Positions 42,986 to 52,053 of a DNA stretch of 64,000 nt are shown in pieces. Each line of letters begins with the position of its first letter. The first letter of the stretch is position 1. The position numbers were made by a program, and so were the translations under genes. The notes beneath the pieces were generated by a model. That model searched no databases and had not been told where the DNA came from. It worked only from the letters and a program-made list of their open reading frames with translations. The stretch spans positions 3,596,001-3,660,000 of the forward strand of contig NZ_CP073104.1 in NCBI RefSeq assembly GCF_018138145.1, written 5' to 3'. The DNA is from Pseudomonas sp. SCA2728.1_7 (GTDB lineage Bacteria > Pseudomonadota > Gammaproteobacteria > Pseudomonadales > Pseudomonadaceae).

Positions 42986-45900
42986 ATGGCTACCACCACC
43001 CTTGGGGTCAAACTCGATGACCCGACCCGCGAGCGCCTGAAGGCGGCCGCGACCTCGATTGATCGCACACCGCACTGGCTGATCAAGCAGGCAATTTTCA
43101 ATTACCTGGAAAAACTCGAGGGTGGTGCAACCCTGACCGAGCTGAACGGTTTGACCGCCAAGGACGCCGATGAGGCGGGCGAAGTCCACACCGATCACGC
43201 CCACCAATGCTTCCTCGAATTCGCTGAAAGCATCCTGCCGCAGTCAGTTCTGCGCGCCTCGATCACCGCTGCCTACCGTCGCCCTGAGCCGGAAGTGGTG
43301 CCAATGCTGATCGAACAGGCTCGCCTGCCGGTAGCCATGGCTGAAGCCACCAACAAACTCGCCGCCTCCATCGCGGAAAAACTGCGTAACCAGAAAAGTG
43401 CCGGCGGTCGCGCAGGCATTGTTCAGGGCCTGCTGCAGGAATTTTCCCTGTCGTCCCAGGAAGGTGTGGCACTGATGTGCCTGGCCGAAGCACTGCTGCG
43501 TATCCCGGACAAGGGCACTCGCGATGCCCTGATCCGCGACAAGATCAGCACCGGCAACTGGCATCCGCACTTGGGCAACAGCCCGTCGCTGTTCGTCAAC
43601 GCCGCCACTTGGGGCCTGCTGCTGACCGGCAAACTGGTCTCGACGCACAACGAAGCGGGCCTGACCTCTTCGCTGAGCCGCATCATCGGCAAGAGCGGCG
43701 AGCCGATGATCCGCAAGGGCGTCGACATGGCCATGCGCCTGATGGGCGAGCAGTTCGTCACCGGTGAAACCATCGCCGAAGCCTTGGCCAACGCGAGCAA
43801 GTTCGAAGCCAAGGGCTTCCGTTACTCCTACGACATGCTCGGTGAAGCGGCACTGACCGAACACGATGCGCAGAAGTACCTGGCGTCGTACGAACAAGCC
43901 ATTCACTCGATCGGCAAAGCGTCCCACGGCCGTGGGATTTATGAAGGCCCGGGCATTTCCATCAAGCTCTCGGCACTGCACCCGCGTTACAGCCGTGCGC
44001 AGTACGAGCGTGTGATGGACGAGCTGTACCCGCGCCTGCTGTCGCTGACCCTGCTGGCCAAGCAATACGACATCGGCCTGAACATCGACGCCGAAGAAGC
44101 CGACCGTCTCGAACTGTCGCTGGATCTGCTTGAGCGCCTGTGCTTCGAGCCACAACTGACTGGCTGGAACGGCATCGGTTTCGTCATCCAGGCGTACCAG
44201 AAGCGTTGCCCGTACGTGATCGACTACGTGATCGACCTGGCTCGCCGCAGCCGTCATCGCCTGATGATCCGTCTGGTGAAGGGCGCGTACTGGGACAGCG
44301 AAATCAAGCGCGCCCAGGTCGAAGGCCTCGAAGGCTATCCGGTCTACACCCGCAAGGTGTACACCGACGTTTCCTACATCGCTTGCGCCCGCAAACTGCT
44401 GTCGGTGCCGGAAGTCATCTACCCGCAGTTCGCCACGCACAACGCCCACACCCTGTCGGCGATTTACCACATTGCCGGTCAGAACTATTACCCCGGCCAG
44501 TACGAATTCCAGTGCCTGCACGGCATGGGCGAACCGCTTTACGAACAAGTTGTAGGCAAAGTTGCCGACGGCAAGCTGAACCGTCCGTGCCGCGTGTACG
44601 CACCGGTCGGCACCCACGAAACCCTGCTGGCGTACCTCGTACGTCGCTTGCTGGAAAACGGTGCGAACACCTCGTTCGTCAACCGCATCGCCGACCAGTC
44701 GATTTCGATTCAGGAGCTGGTGGCCGATCCGGTGGCGCAGATCGAGCAGATGGCGACTGTGGAAGGTGGCTTCGGCCTGCCGCACCCGCGCATTCCGCTG
44801 CCGCGTGACCTGTACGGTGCCGAACGCGCCAACTCCAGCGGCATCGACATGGCCAACGAACATCGCCTGGCTTCGCTGTCCTGCGCCCTGCTCGCCACCG
44901 CGCACAACGACTGGAAAGCCGCGCCGATGCTCGGTTGCGCTTCCAGCAATGAAACGCCGGCAGCGGTGCTGAACCCGGCAGATCACCGTGATGTGGTCGG
45001 CCACGTTCAAGAAGCCACCGTCGAAGACGTCGACAACGCCATTCAATGCGCGCTGAACGCCGCACCGATCTGGCAGGCCACCCCGCCCGCCGAACGCGCC
45101 GCGATTCTGGAGCGTGCCGCTGACTTGATGGAAGGCGAGATTCAGCCGCTGATGGGCCTGCTGGCTCGCGAAGCCGGCAAGACTTTCGCCAACGCCATTG
45201 CCGAAGTCCGTGAAGCGGTCGACTTCCTGCGTTATTACGCAGTGCAGGCGCGCAACGATTTCAGCAACGACGCCCACCGCCCACTGGGTCCGGTGGTGTG
45301 CATCAGCCCGTGGAACTTCCCGCTGGCGATCTTCAGCGGTCAAGTCGCTGCCGCTCTGGCTGCCGGTAACCCGGTATTGGCCAAGCCTGCCGAGCAAACT
45401 CCGCTGGTGGCGGCTCAAGCCGTGCGCTTACTGCTCGAAGCCGGGATTCCGGAAGGCGTGCTGCAACTGCTGCCGGGTCGAGGTGAAACCGTCGGCGCCG
45501 GCCTGGTTGGCGATGAGCGCGTCAAAGGCGTGATGTTCACCGGTTCTACCGAAGTCGCGCGTCTGCTGCAACGCAACATCGCTGGCCGTCTCGACAGCCA
45601 GGGCCGTCCGATTCCGCTGATCGCCGAAACCGGCGGGCAGAACGCGATGATCGTCGATTCCTCGGCACTGACCGAACAAGTCGTCATCGACGTAGTGTCC
45701 TCGGCCTTCGACAGCGCCGGCCAGCGTTGCTCGGCGCTGCGGGTACTGTGCCTGCAGGAAGATTCCGCTGATCGCGTCATCGAAATGCTCAAAGGTGCCA
45801 TGGCCGAAAGCCGTCTCGGCAACCCGGAGCGCCTGTCCGTGGACATCGGCCCGGTGATCGACGCCGAAGCCAAGGCGGGCATCGACAAGCACATCCAGGG

Positions 45901-46939
45901 CATGCGCGACAAAGGTCGCAACGTCTACCAAGTGGCCATCGCTGACACCGAAGAAGTCAAACGCGGCACCTTCGTCATGCCGACCCTGATCGAACTGGAA
46001 AGCTTCGACGAGCTGCAACGCGAGATCTTCGGCCCGGTGCTGCACGTGGTGCGCTACAAGCGCAAAGAGATCGATCAACTGATCGCTCAGATCAACGCTT
46101 CCGGTTATGGCCTGACGCTGGGCGTACACACGCGCATCGACGAGACCATCGCCAAGGTGATCGACAACGTCAATGCCGGTAACGTCTACGTTAACCGCAA
46201 CATCGTCGGCGCCGTGGTCGGCGTGCAGCCATTCGGCGGCGAAGGCCTTTCGGGTACTGGCCCGAAAGCCGGTGGCCCGCTGTACCTGTACCGTTTGCTG
46301 GCGACACGCCCTACCGACGCCATCGAACAATCCTTCGCTCGCGGTGATGCCGTTATCGCTCCGGACGTTCGTTTGCGCGACGCCATGAGCAAACCGCTGA
46401 ATGCCTTGAAAGCCTGGGCTGAAAGCAACAAGTACGCCGACCTGAGCACGCTGTGCGTGCAGTACGCTGCGCAATCGCAGAGCGGCATCACCCGCGTGCT
46501 GGCCGGCCCGACCGGCGAGAAGAACAGCTACGCCATCCTGCCGCGCGAGCACGTGCTCTGCCTGGCCGAGGTTGAAGGTGATCTGCTGACGCAACTGGCT
46601 GCGGTGCTGGCGGTAGGCGGTTCGGCGGTATGGCCGGAATCCGACATCAGCAAGGCACTGTTCGCACGCTTGCCGAAGGAGATTCAGGCGCGGATCAAGC
46701 TGGTTGCTGACTGGAACAAGGATGAGGTGGTGTTCGATGCGGTTCTGCATCACGGCCATTCCGACCAGTTGCGCGGCGTTTGCCAGCAGATTGCCAAGCG
46801 TGCCGGCGCAATCGTTGGGGTTCAGGGCTTGTCCCAGGGCGAGACCAACATTGCCTTGGAGCGCCTGGTGATTGAGCGGGCGTTGAGCGTTAACACGGCT
46901 GCGGCGGGTGGTAATGCGAGCTTGATGACCATCGGCTAA
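42986..46939 (+). CDS. putA: Trifunctional proline utilisation protein PutA (repressor, proline dehydrogenase, P5C dehydrogenase)
   Basis: 1317 residues, the length of pseudomonad PutA. Residues 1-47 form a ribbon-helix-helix DNA-binding domain (TTTLGVKLDDPTRERLKAAA). The FAD proline dehydrogenase follows (about 190-540, RGIYEGPGISIKLSALHPRY and RLVKGAYWDSEIK), then the NAD aldehyde dehydrogenase (about 640-1120, VCISPWNFPLAIFSGQ, GFTGSTEVAR-like FTGSTEVARL, and the Cys in SAGQRCSALR). A C-terminal domain closes the substrate channel. It oxidises proline to glutamate at the membrane and represses put genes when no proline is present. ATG 42986 gives the RHH start; an upstream ATG at 42950 is not needed. 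Confidence 0.98.
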   Translation: MATTTLGVKLDDPTRERLKAAATSIDRTPHWLIKQAIFNYLEKLEGGATLTELNGLTAKDADEAGEVHTDHAHQCFLEFAESILPQSVLRASITAAYRRPEPEVVPMLIEQARLPVAMAEATNKLAASIAEKLRNQKSAGGRAGIVQGLLQEFSLSSQEGVALMCLAEALLRIPDKGTRDALIRDKISTGNWHPHLGNSPSLFVNAATWGLLLTGKLVSTHNEAGLTSSLSRIIGKSGEPMIRKGVDMAMRLMGEQFVTGETIAEALANASKFEAKGFRYSYDMLGEAALTEHDAQKYLASYEQAIHSIGKASHGRGIYEGPGISIKLSALHPRYSRAQYERVMDELYPRLLSLTLLAKQYDIGLNIDAEEADRLELSLDLLERLCFEPQLTGWNGIGFVIQAYQKRCPYVIDYVIDLARRSRHRLMIRLVKGAYWDSEIKRAQVEGLEGYPVYTRKVYTDVSYIACARKLLSVPEVIYPQFATHNAHTLSAIYHIAGQNYYPGQYEFQCLHGMGEPLYEQVVGKVADGKLNRPCRVYAPVGTHETLLAYLVRRLLENGANTSFVNRIADQSISIQELVADPVAQIEQMATVEGGFGLPHPRIPLPRDLYGAERANSSGIDMANEHRLASLSCALLATAHNDWKAAPMLGCASSNETPAAVLNPADHRDVVGHVQEATVEDVDNAIQCALNAAPIWQATPPAERAAILERAADLMEGEIQPLMGLLAREAGKTFANAIAEVREAVDFLRYYAVQARNDFSNDAHRPLGPVVCISPWNFPLAIFSGQVAAALAAGNPVLAKPAEQTPLVAAQAVRLLLEAGIPEGVLQLLPGRGETVGAGLVGDERVKGVMFTGSTEVARLLQRNIAGRLDSQGRPIPLIAETGGQNAMIVDSSALTEQVVIDVVSSAFDSAGQRCSALRVLCLQEDSADRVIEMLKGAMAESRLGNPERLSVDIGPVIDAEAKAGIDKHIQGMRDKGRNVYQVAIADTEEVKRGTFVMPTLIELESFDELQREIFGPVLHVVRYKRKEIDQLIAQINASGYGLTLGVHTRIDETIAKVIDNVNAGNVYVNRNIVGAVVGVQPFGGEGLSGTGPKAGGPLYLYRLLATRPTDAIEQSFARGDAVIAPDVRLRDAMSKPLNALKAWAESNKYADLSTLCVQYAAQSQSGITRVLAGPTGEKNSYAILPREHVLCLAEVEGDLLTQLAAVLAVGGSAVWPESDISKALFARLPKEIQARIKLVADWNKDEVVFDAVLHHGHSDQLRGVCQQIAKRAGAIVGVQGLSQGETNIALERLVIERALSVNTAAAGGNASLMTIG

Positions 46940-46950
46940 ACCGCTGTAAC

Positions 46951-46977
46951 TCCAGGCGACCGCAACGGTCGCCTGGA
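46951..46977. terminator. 12-bp perfect hairpin after putA
   Basis: TCCAGGCGACCG (46951-46962) and CGGTCGCCTGGA (46966-46977) with a 3-nt loop, 12 bp after the putA stop. No T-run; it probably acts with the REP hairpin that follows. Confidence 0.5.
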
Positions 46978-46988
46978 ATGCACTTCCC

Positions 46989-47077
46989 TGTAGGAGTGAG
47001 CCTGCTCGCGATAGCGGTCTGTCAGTCAAAATAAATGTGTCTGACAGACCGCTATCGCGAGCAGGCTCACTCCTACA
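46989..47077. repeat. REP pair with perfect 37-bp arms
   Basis: Arms 46989-47025 and 47041-47077 are exact complements over 37 bp around a 15-nt centre. It is the most perfect of the REP pairs in the window, which implies recent insertion or gene conversion. Confidence 0.9.
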
Positions 47078-47183
47078 TTTGATTAGTGTCGCCCTCACCT
47101 CTGCATCACTCTCATCAATCATCCTGTTCAGCCTTTATCAGCACGCCTAGACTCGGCCCAACCCCAATTTCAGGTAGGCCGCC

Positions 47184-48986
47184 ATGTCCGAGACGCTGCT
47201 CAGTTCCCGCAATCTGGCTTTCGAGCTGTATGAAGTCCTCGATGCCGAGGGCCTGACCCGGCGTGAGCGCTTTGCCGAGCACAACCGCGAGACCTTCGAC
47301 GCCGCCATCGGCACCGCGCGCAACATTGCCGAGAAGTACTTTGCGCCGCACAACCGCAAGGGCGACGAGAACGAGCCGCGCTACGAGGACGGTCAGGCGA
47401 TTCTGATTCCTGAAGTGAAACCAGCGGTGGATGCCTTCCTTGAAGCCGGATTCCTCAACGCCGCGAGAAGTTTCGACGCCGGCGGCATGCAACTTCCTAC
47501 GCTGCTATCGCAAGCCTGCTTCGCGCATTTCCAGTCAGCCAACGCCGCTTCGACGTCCTACCCGTTCCTGACCATGGGCGCGGCGAACCTGATCGAGAGC
47601 TTCGGCACTGAGGAGCAGAAACAACGCTTCCTGCAACCGATGATCGATGGCCGCTTCTTCGGCACCATGGCCCTGACCGAACCCCATGCCGGTTCGTCCC
47701 TGTCGGATATTCGTACGCGCGCCGAGCCTGCGTCCGACGGCACCTATCGTCTGAAGGGCAACAAGATCTTCATTTCCGGCGGCGATCACCCGCTGTCGGA
47801 GAACATCGTGCACATGGTGCTGGCCAAGCTGCCCGACGCACCTGCGGGCGTTAAAGGCATTTCGCTGTTTATCGTGCCGAAATTTCTCGTCAACGATGAC
47901 GGGAGCTTGGGCCAACGCAACGACGTGCTGCTGGCGGGGCTGTTCCACAAGATGGGCTGGCGCGGCACCACCTCCACGGCGTTGAACTTCGGCGATAACG
48001 GTGAGTGCGTCGGCTATCTGGTCGGCGAGCCGCACCGTGGCTTGAGCTACATGTTCCAGATGATGAACGAGGCGCGGATCGGCGTTGGCATGGGTGCAGT
48101 GATGCTCGGTTATGCCGGTTATCTGTATTCGCTGGAGTATGCTCGCGAGCGTCCACAAGGGCGGGTGCCGGACAGCAAGGATCCGACCACCGCACCGGTG
48201 GCGATCATTCAGCACGCCGATGTCAGACGTATGCTGTTGACGCAGAAGTCCTACGTTGAAGGTGCATTTGACCTCGGCCTTTACGCGGCGCGCTTGTTCG
48301 ATGACACCACGACACTTGAGAGCGAAGCCGAGCGTAAACAGGCGCATGAATTGCTGGATCTGCTGACACCGATCGTCAAATCCTGGCCATCGGAGTTCTG
48401 CCTGAAGGCCAACGAACTGGCGATCCAGATTCTTGGCGGTCACGGCTACACCCGCGAATATCCGGTGGAACAGTACTATCGCGACAACCGCTTGAACCCG
48501 ATTCACGAAGGCACTCACGGCATTCAGTCGCTGGACTTGCTCGGGCGCAAACTGGCGCAGAACGGTGGTGCTGGCCTGAAACAATTGATTCGACTGATCG
48601 CCAGCACGGCCGAGCGCGCAACGGCGTACGACTCGCTGACTGCATTGCGTGAGCCACTGGAGAAACTGGTGGCGCGCCTGCAAACGGTGACCATTGGTTT
48701 GTTGACCGATCTGGCACAGGGCAAGGTCAATAGCAGTCTGGCGAACTCGGCGTTGTACCTGAAGGTGTTCGGGCACACGGTGATTGGCTGGCGCTGGCTG
48801 GAGCAGGCGATTCGTGCTGAGGAAGGGTTGGCCAAGGGCAATTTGGCGGATGCTGACTTCTATAAGGGCAAGCTGCAGGCGGCGCGGTATTTTCTGACGT
48901 GGGAAGTGCCGGCTTGCCACCATGAACTGACGTTGCTGGAGGCGCGGGATGATACGTGCCTGGCGATGCAGGATGCGTGGTTCTGA
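47184..48986 (+). CDS. Acyl-CoA dehydrogenase family protein (600-aa class, PA5020/DmdC-like)
   Basis: 600 residues. FGTMALTEPHAGSSLSDIRTRA is the substrate/FAD signature (MALTEPHAGSS), GNKIFISGGDH follows, and the catalytic Glu lies in NPIHEGTHGIQSLD. A C-terminal extension (from about 470) marks the long class that includes 3-methylmercaptopropionyl-CoA dehydrogenase (DmdC) and related enzymes. It oxidises an acyl-CoA to the enoyl-CoA and passes electrons to ETF. The substrate cannot be told. In PAO1 its counterpart follows rlmJ directly; here the vgrG and put blocks lie between. ATG start at 47184 with CAGGTAGG upstream. Confidence 0.92.
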   Translation: MSETLLSSRNLAFELYEVLDAEGLTRRERFAEHNRETFDAAIGTARNIAEKYFAPHNRKGDENEPRYEDGQAILIPEVKPAVDAFLEAGFLNAARSFDAGGMQLPTLLSQACFAHFQSANAASTSYPFLTMGAANLIESFGTEEQKQRFLQPMIDGRFFGTMALTEPHAGSSLSDIRTRAEPASDGTYRLKGNKIFISGGDHPLSENIVHMVLAKLPDAPAGVKGISLFIVPKFLVNDDGSLGQRNDVLLAGLFHKMGWRGTTSTALNFGDNGECVGYLVGEPHRGLSYMFQMMNEARIGVGMGAVMLGYAGYLYSLEYARERPQGRVPDSKDPTTAPVAIIQHADVRRMLLTQKSYVEGAFDLGLYAARLFDDTTTLESEAERKQAHELLDLLTPIVKSWPSEFCLKANELAIQILGGHGYTREYPVEQYYRDNRLNPIHEGTHGIQSLDLLGRKLAQNGGAGLKQLIRLIASTAERATAYDSLTALREPLEKLVARLQTVTIGLLTDLAQGKVNSSLANSALYLKVFGHTVIGWRWLEQAIRAEEGLAKGNLADADFYKGKLQAARYFLTWEVPACHHELTLLEARDDTCLAMQDAWF

Positions 48987-49170
48987 AAGCCGACCCTCAC
49001 CCCAGCCCTCTCCCGGAGGGAGAGGGGGCCGACCGGGGGATGCTTGAATACTTCATCGACCTGAAAGAGGTTCACCGAATCCATAATCGACTGGCGTTTT
49101 CAGGTCAATGTATAGCGAAAGACACCTCGGTCAGTCCCCTCTCCCTCCGGGAGAGGGCTAGGGTGAGGGG
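48987..49170. repeat. Mosaic repeat, single unit with inverted ends
   Basis: CCCTCACCCCAGCCCTCTCC (from 48993) faces its near-complement GGGAGAGGGCTAGGGTGAGG (to about 49169), enclosing about 110 bp that includes CATCGACCTGAAAGA, also seen at about 36997. It separates the convergent acyl-CoA dehydrogenase and chemoreceptor genes, so it may also end transcription. Confidence 0.7.
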
Positions 49171-49192
49171 CTTTTCTGGCTCAACACTCAAC

Positions 49193-51145
49193 TCAACTCA
49201 ACTTGAACCCACCCATCTGCCGCGCCAGATCATCCGCCAGCTTCTGCAACATCTGACAATCCTCACGACACGCCCGAACCTCCCCCGCCGTCGCCCGCGC
49301 CAAATCAGAAATCCCCTGCACATTACGGTTGATCTCTTCAGTCACCGCCGACTGCTCTTCCGTCGCCGTCGCCACCTGATGGTTCATGTCGCTGATGCGC
49401 TCGACCTGCCCCGTAATCGCGGTCAACGACGCCCCGGTACGCTGGCTCGACTCAACCCCGGTGCCGGTTGCGGCTTGACCGGTGCGCATAGACGACACGG
49501 CGTTTTCCGCACCTTGCTTGAGGCTGCCGATCATCTGTTGAATCTCGTCAGTAGACGCTTGAGTGCGTCGCGCCAAAGTACGCACTTCATCAGCAACAAC
49601 CGCAAAGCCGCGACCCATATCCCCGGCTCGCGCCGCTTCGATGGCGGCATTGAGCGCCAACAGATTGGTCTGCTCGGACACGCCGCGAATCACCGCCAGC
49701 ACCGAATCAATCGACGCGACTTGATGCGCCAACTCACCCACTGCCCCCGCCGCCACACCAATCTCATCGGACATGCTTTCAATATGCTTGATCGAGCCAC
49801 CGACCACTTCCCGCGCCTGCATCGCTTCATCCCGCGCGGTTTGCGAGGCCAGCGCCGCATTACCAGCGTTCTGCGCAATCTCCTGAACCGTCAGACCCAT
49901 TTCGTGAACAGCGGTCGCGACCATGTCGGTCATCTCCTGCTGACGGCCGGAACGTTCAGCGGTGTTCTCCACCACTTTCGCCACTTGCCCCACGGCCGTG
50001 CGCAGACGCTCGCTGGTGGTCAGCACTTCACCGATCATGCCGCGCTGGCTATCGAGGAAACGGTTGAAGCCGCGAGCGAGGTCGCCCAGCTCATCGGCAC
50101 GGCTGGAATCTAACCGGTGGGTCAAATCTCCACCGCCGCTACCGATTGCTACCAGCGCAGCTGTTACCTGGCGAATCGGTCGCACCAAACCTTGCGCCAG
50201 CCACACCACCAAAGCGAGGCAAACCAATGCCACGGCCAGACCGATACCGCCGCTCATCCACATGGCTTTGCGCGCCTCGGCGTAGATCTGCGATTGCGGC
50301 ACTTCGGCCACGAGGGTCCAGCCTAGACCACGCAACGGCAGGCTGAAGGCGAGGAAGTCTTCGCCATCCCGTTGGAAGCTGCTGCTGACGGCGGCAGCCT
50401 TTGAGGTAGAGAGCTGGCCCATGACGGCCTGCGCTGCATTGGCGCCGATCTGCTCGCTCAAGGTGCGTTTGCCGCTGAACTGCGCCTCGGGATGCACCTG
50501 GATCAAACCGTCGGAACGCACGAGATAGACCTTGCCGCGCTCACCAAAGCTAAAATTGTGGATCAGCTCCGACAGCTCTTTCATGCTCAAACCGAGCCCG
50601 GCCACACCGACCACTTTGCCGGCCTGCTCGACCTTCAAATCGATGAACAGCGCCAACTCTCCGGTCGCCCCGTCGTTGTCGATATTCAGAGTGCGCGGCT
50701 GATCGCTGTCGAGGAAGGAATAGAACCACGCGTCAGCCGGTTTTGAACGGCTGAGGGTGCGATCCAGGCCTTTTTCGGTGATGTAATGATTGGATTCGGT
50801 GCCGATGATCAAAGCGGTGAAGGCTTTATGTTCGGCGCGGATGCCTTCCAGATACTGCGCGAAGCCCGCTGTTTTGCTGCTGTCTTCGCCTGAGGCGAGC
50901 CAGTCGCGGACCATCGTATTGCTGGCGATATCTTTGGCCGCCGTCAGCGGTTGCACGAGGATGCGCTCGATATCGTTGCGCGTCGCTTCGATGCTCGACG
51001 GCAGTGCTTGTTCGACCAGATAGCTCTGGGCGAGACGGTTGACCACCAGGGTATAAATGCCAACCACGATCAGGATACTGACCAGCAGGGCGGTGCCCAT
51101 GCTGAGAATCAGCTGCCATTGAATACTGCGTCGCCACAACTGCAT
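49193..51145 (-). CDS. Methyl-accepting chemotaxis protein with Cache sensor domain
   Basis: 650 residues from [19 protein letters not shown]1 at about 10-33, periplasmic dCache-type domain (about 35-285, with [17 protein letters not shown] and [18 protein letters not shown]), TM2 near 295-315, HAMP, then a signalling domain with the hairpin tip [20 protein letters not shown]. The tip residues match class 36/40H receptors. Ligand not evident; the amino-acid motif of PctA-type Cache domains was not recognised. An upstream frame to 51217 is not supported. No sigma-28 promoter was seen upstream, but a TTGTATACAA palindrome lies at 51196. Confidence 0.92.
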   Translation of the reverse strand: MQLWRRSIQWQLILSMGTALLVSILIVVGIYTLVVNRLAQSYLVEQALPSSIEATRNDIERILVQPLTAAKDIASNTMVRDWLASGEDSSKTAGFAQYLEGIRAEHKAFTALIIGTESNHYITEKGLDRTLSRSKPADAWFYSFLDSDQPRTLNIDNDGATGELALFIDLKVEQAGKVVGVAGLGLSMKELSELIHNFSFGERGKVYLVRSDGLIQVHPEAQFSGKRTLSEQIGANAAQAVMGQLSTSKAAAVSSSFQRDGEDFLAFSLPLRGLGWTLVAEVPQSQIYAEARKAMWMSGGIGLAVALVCLALVVWLAQGLVRPIRQVTAALVAIGSGGGDLTHRLDSSRADELGDLARGFNRFLDSQRGMIGEVLTTSERLRTAVGQVAKVVENTAERSGRQQEMTDMVATAVHEMGLTVQEIAQNAGNAALASQTARDEAMQAREVVGGSIKHIESMSDEIGVAAGAVGELAHQVASIDSVLAVIRGVSEQTNLLALNAAIEAARAGDMGRGFAVVADEVRTLARRTQASTDEIQQMIGSLKQGAENAVSSMRTGQAATGTGVESSQRTGASLTAITGQVERISDMNHQVATATEEQSAVTEEINRNVQGISDLARATAGEVRACREDCQMLQKLADDLARQMGGFKLS

Positions 51146-51195
51146 GGAGCACCCCCAAAGAATAAGTGGCCGAAACAATGCAACAGCCGTGCCGA

Positions 51196-51205
51196 TTGTA
51201 TACAA
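51196..51205. promoter_or_regulatory. TTGTATACAA palindrome upstream of the Cache chemoreceptor
   Basis: A perfect 10-bp palindrome about 50 bp before the receptor ATG and 40 bp after the zapA-like stop. It resembles operators of GntR-type repressors (for example gluconate repressor sites with CTTGTATACAAG). Suggestive only. Confidence 0.35.
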
Positions 51206-51244
51206 CCCAGTCGACAATCTATTCTTTGGTTGTGCGCAGCTTCA

Positions 51245-51547
51245 TCAACCCTGATTGATGGTCTTGGCAATTGTGTCGACCGTGGCGCTGACTTGCTCTT
51301 GGTAACGGTCGAGTTCTTCTTTGTGCTGCTTCTTCATTTCAATCTGCTGCGAGCACAGATTCATCGCCGCCAGCACCAGCAAGCGGTCACCGATCAGTGT
51401 CGGGTATTTGCGCTTGGTGTCATCCAGCGCTGCCTTGAGCATCATGGCCGCGTCCAGCAGGGTCTGTTCTTCCCCGGCCGGTGCCTTGATCGAATAGTCC
51501 TCCCCGAGAATGGAGACGACTTTTACCCCTGCTGTGTGGTGGTTCAT
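51245..51547 (-). CDS. zapA: ZapA-family cell division protein (second-copy type)
   Basis: 100 residues. VKVVSILGEDYSIKAPAGEEQTLLDAAMMLKAALDDTK and DRLLVLAAMNLCSQQIEMKK match ZapA: an N-terminal beta/alpha domain and a C-terminal coiled coil (about 65-100). ZapA cross-links FtsZ filaments. The usual pseudomonad zapA lies near ssrS and the formyl-THF cyclo-ligase gene (PA5227 region), and neither is here, so this may be a paralogue. Its ATG overlaps the stop of the preceding coiled-coil gene by 4 bp. Confidence 0.8.
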   Translation of the reverse strand: MNHHTAGVKVVSILGEDYSIKAPAGEEQTLLDAAMMLKAALDDTKRKYPTLIGDRLLVLAAMNLCSQQIEMKKQHKEELDRYQEQVSATVDTIAKTINQG

Positions 51548-51774
51548 GCGCTGACCGGACCTGCGTTGACGCGATCAACCAGTGCCTGAATGCGGGCTGC
51601 GGTGGCGCCGTGCTTTTCTTCCTGCTCCATCAGGTTCAGTTGCAGGCTTTCGTTTTCATCCTTGGCCTGGGCCAGTTCCGTGGACAGGGTCTGGTTGGTT
51701 TGCGCAAGGCTCTGGTTCTGTTGCACCAGGTCGCTGACGAGCTGTTCCAATTGGCTGAGGGATGCTTCCAACAT
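51544..51774 (-). CDS. Small coiled-coil protein, ZapB/TIGR02449-like
   Basis: 76 residues from MLEASLSQLEQLVSDLVQQ; ATG at 51774 with GGAAG upstream. Nearly the whole chain is a heptad-repeat coiled coil (LSQLEQLV, LVQQNQSLAQTNQTLSTELAQAKDENESLQLNLMEQEEK), as in ZapB and the TIGR02449 proteins found next to zapA. No signal or membrane part. Overlaps the zapA-like gene by ATGA, so the two products are made together and probably interact at the division ring. The longer frame to 51972 runs into the FliA promoter of the divergent chemoreceptor. Confidence 0.75.
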   Translation of the reverse strand: MLEASLSQLEQLVSDLVQQNQSLAQTNQTLSTELAQAKDENESLQLNLMEQEEKHGATAARIQALVDRVNAGPVSA

Positions 51775-51968
51775 TTTGATCTTCCAAGCGTTTTTCAAAG
51801 GGCGCGTACGATAAAGAAAAGTCACCACGGATGCCAGGGTTAAACCGGCGCAAAGCCTTGATTTTCCTGGTGGCGGATCGTTCCTGCGAGTTTTAAAGAC
51901 TGTGATCTGCCGATCTGGTTCCTGCACTTCGTCGCCCCGGCCCTTCTGCGACAAATACGCACAGTGCC

Positions 51969-51995
51969 TCAAGACTTTAGTCGTATGACCGATAA
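51969..51995 (+). promoter_or_regulatory. Sigma-28 (FliA) promoter of the chemoreceptor gene
   Basis: TCAAGACT (51969-51976), an 11-bp spacer and ACCGATAA (51988-51995) fit the FliA consensus TAAAGTTT-N11-GCCGATAA, with 7 of 8 matches in the -10. Transcription would start near 52002. This makes the ATG at 51985 impossible as a start codon and supports 52054. Confidence 0.75.
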
Positions 51996-52053
51996 GTCAT
52001 CCATATCGCAGTCTCAGCCCGCATGGAAGCGGCCCTCTCTTGGTATCCGCCCC

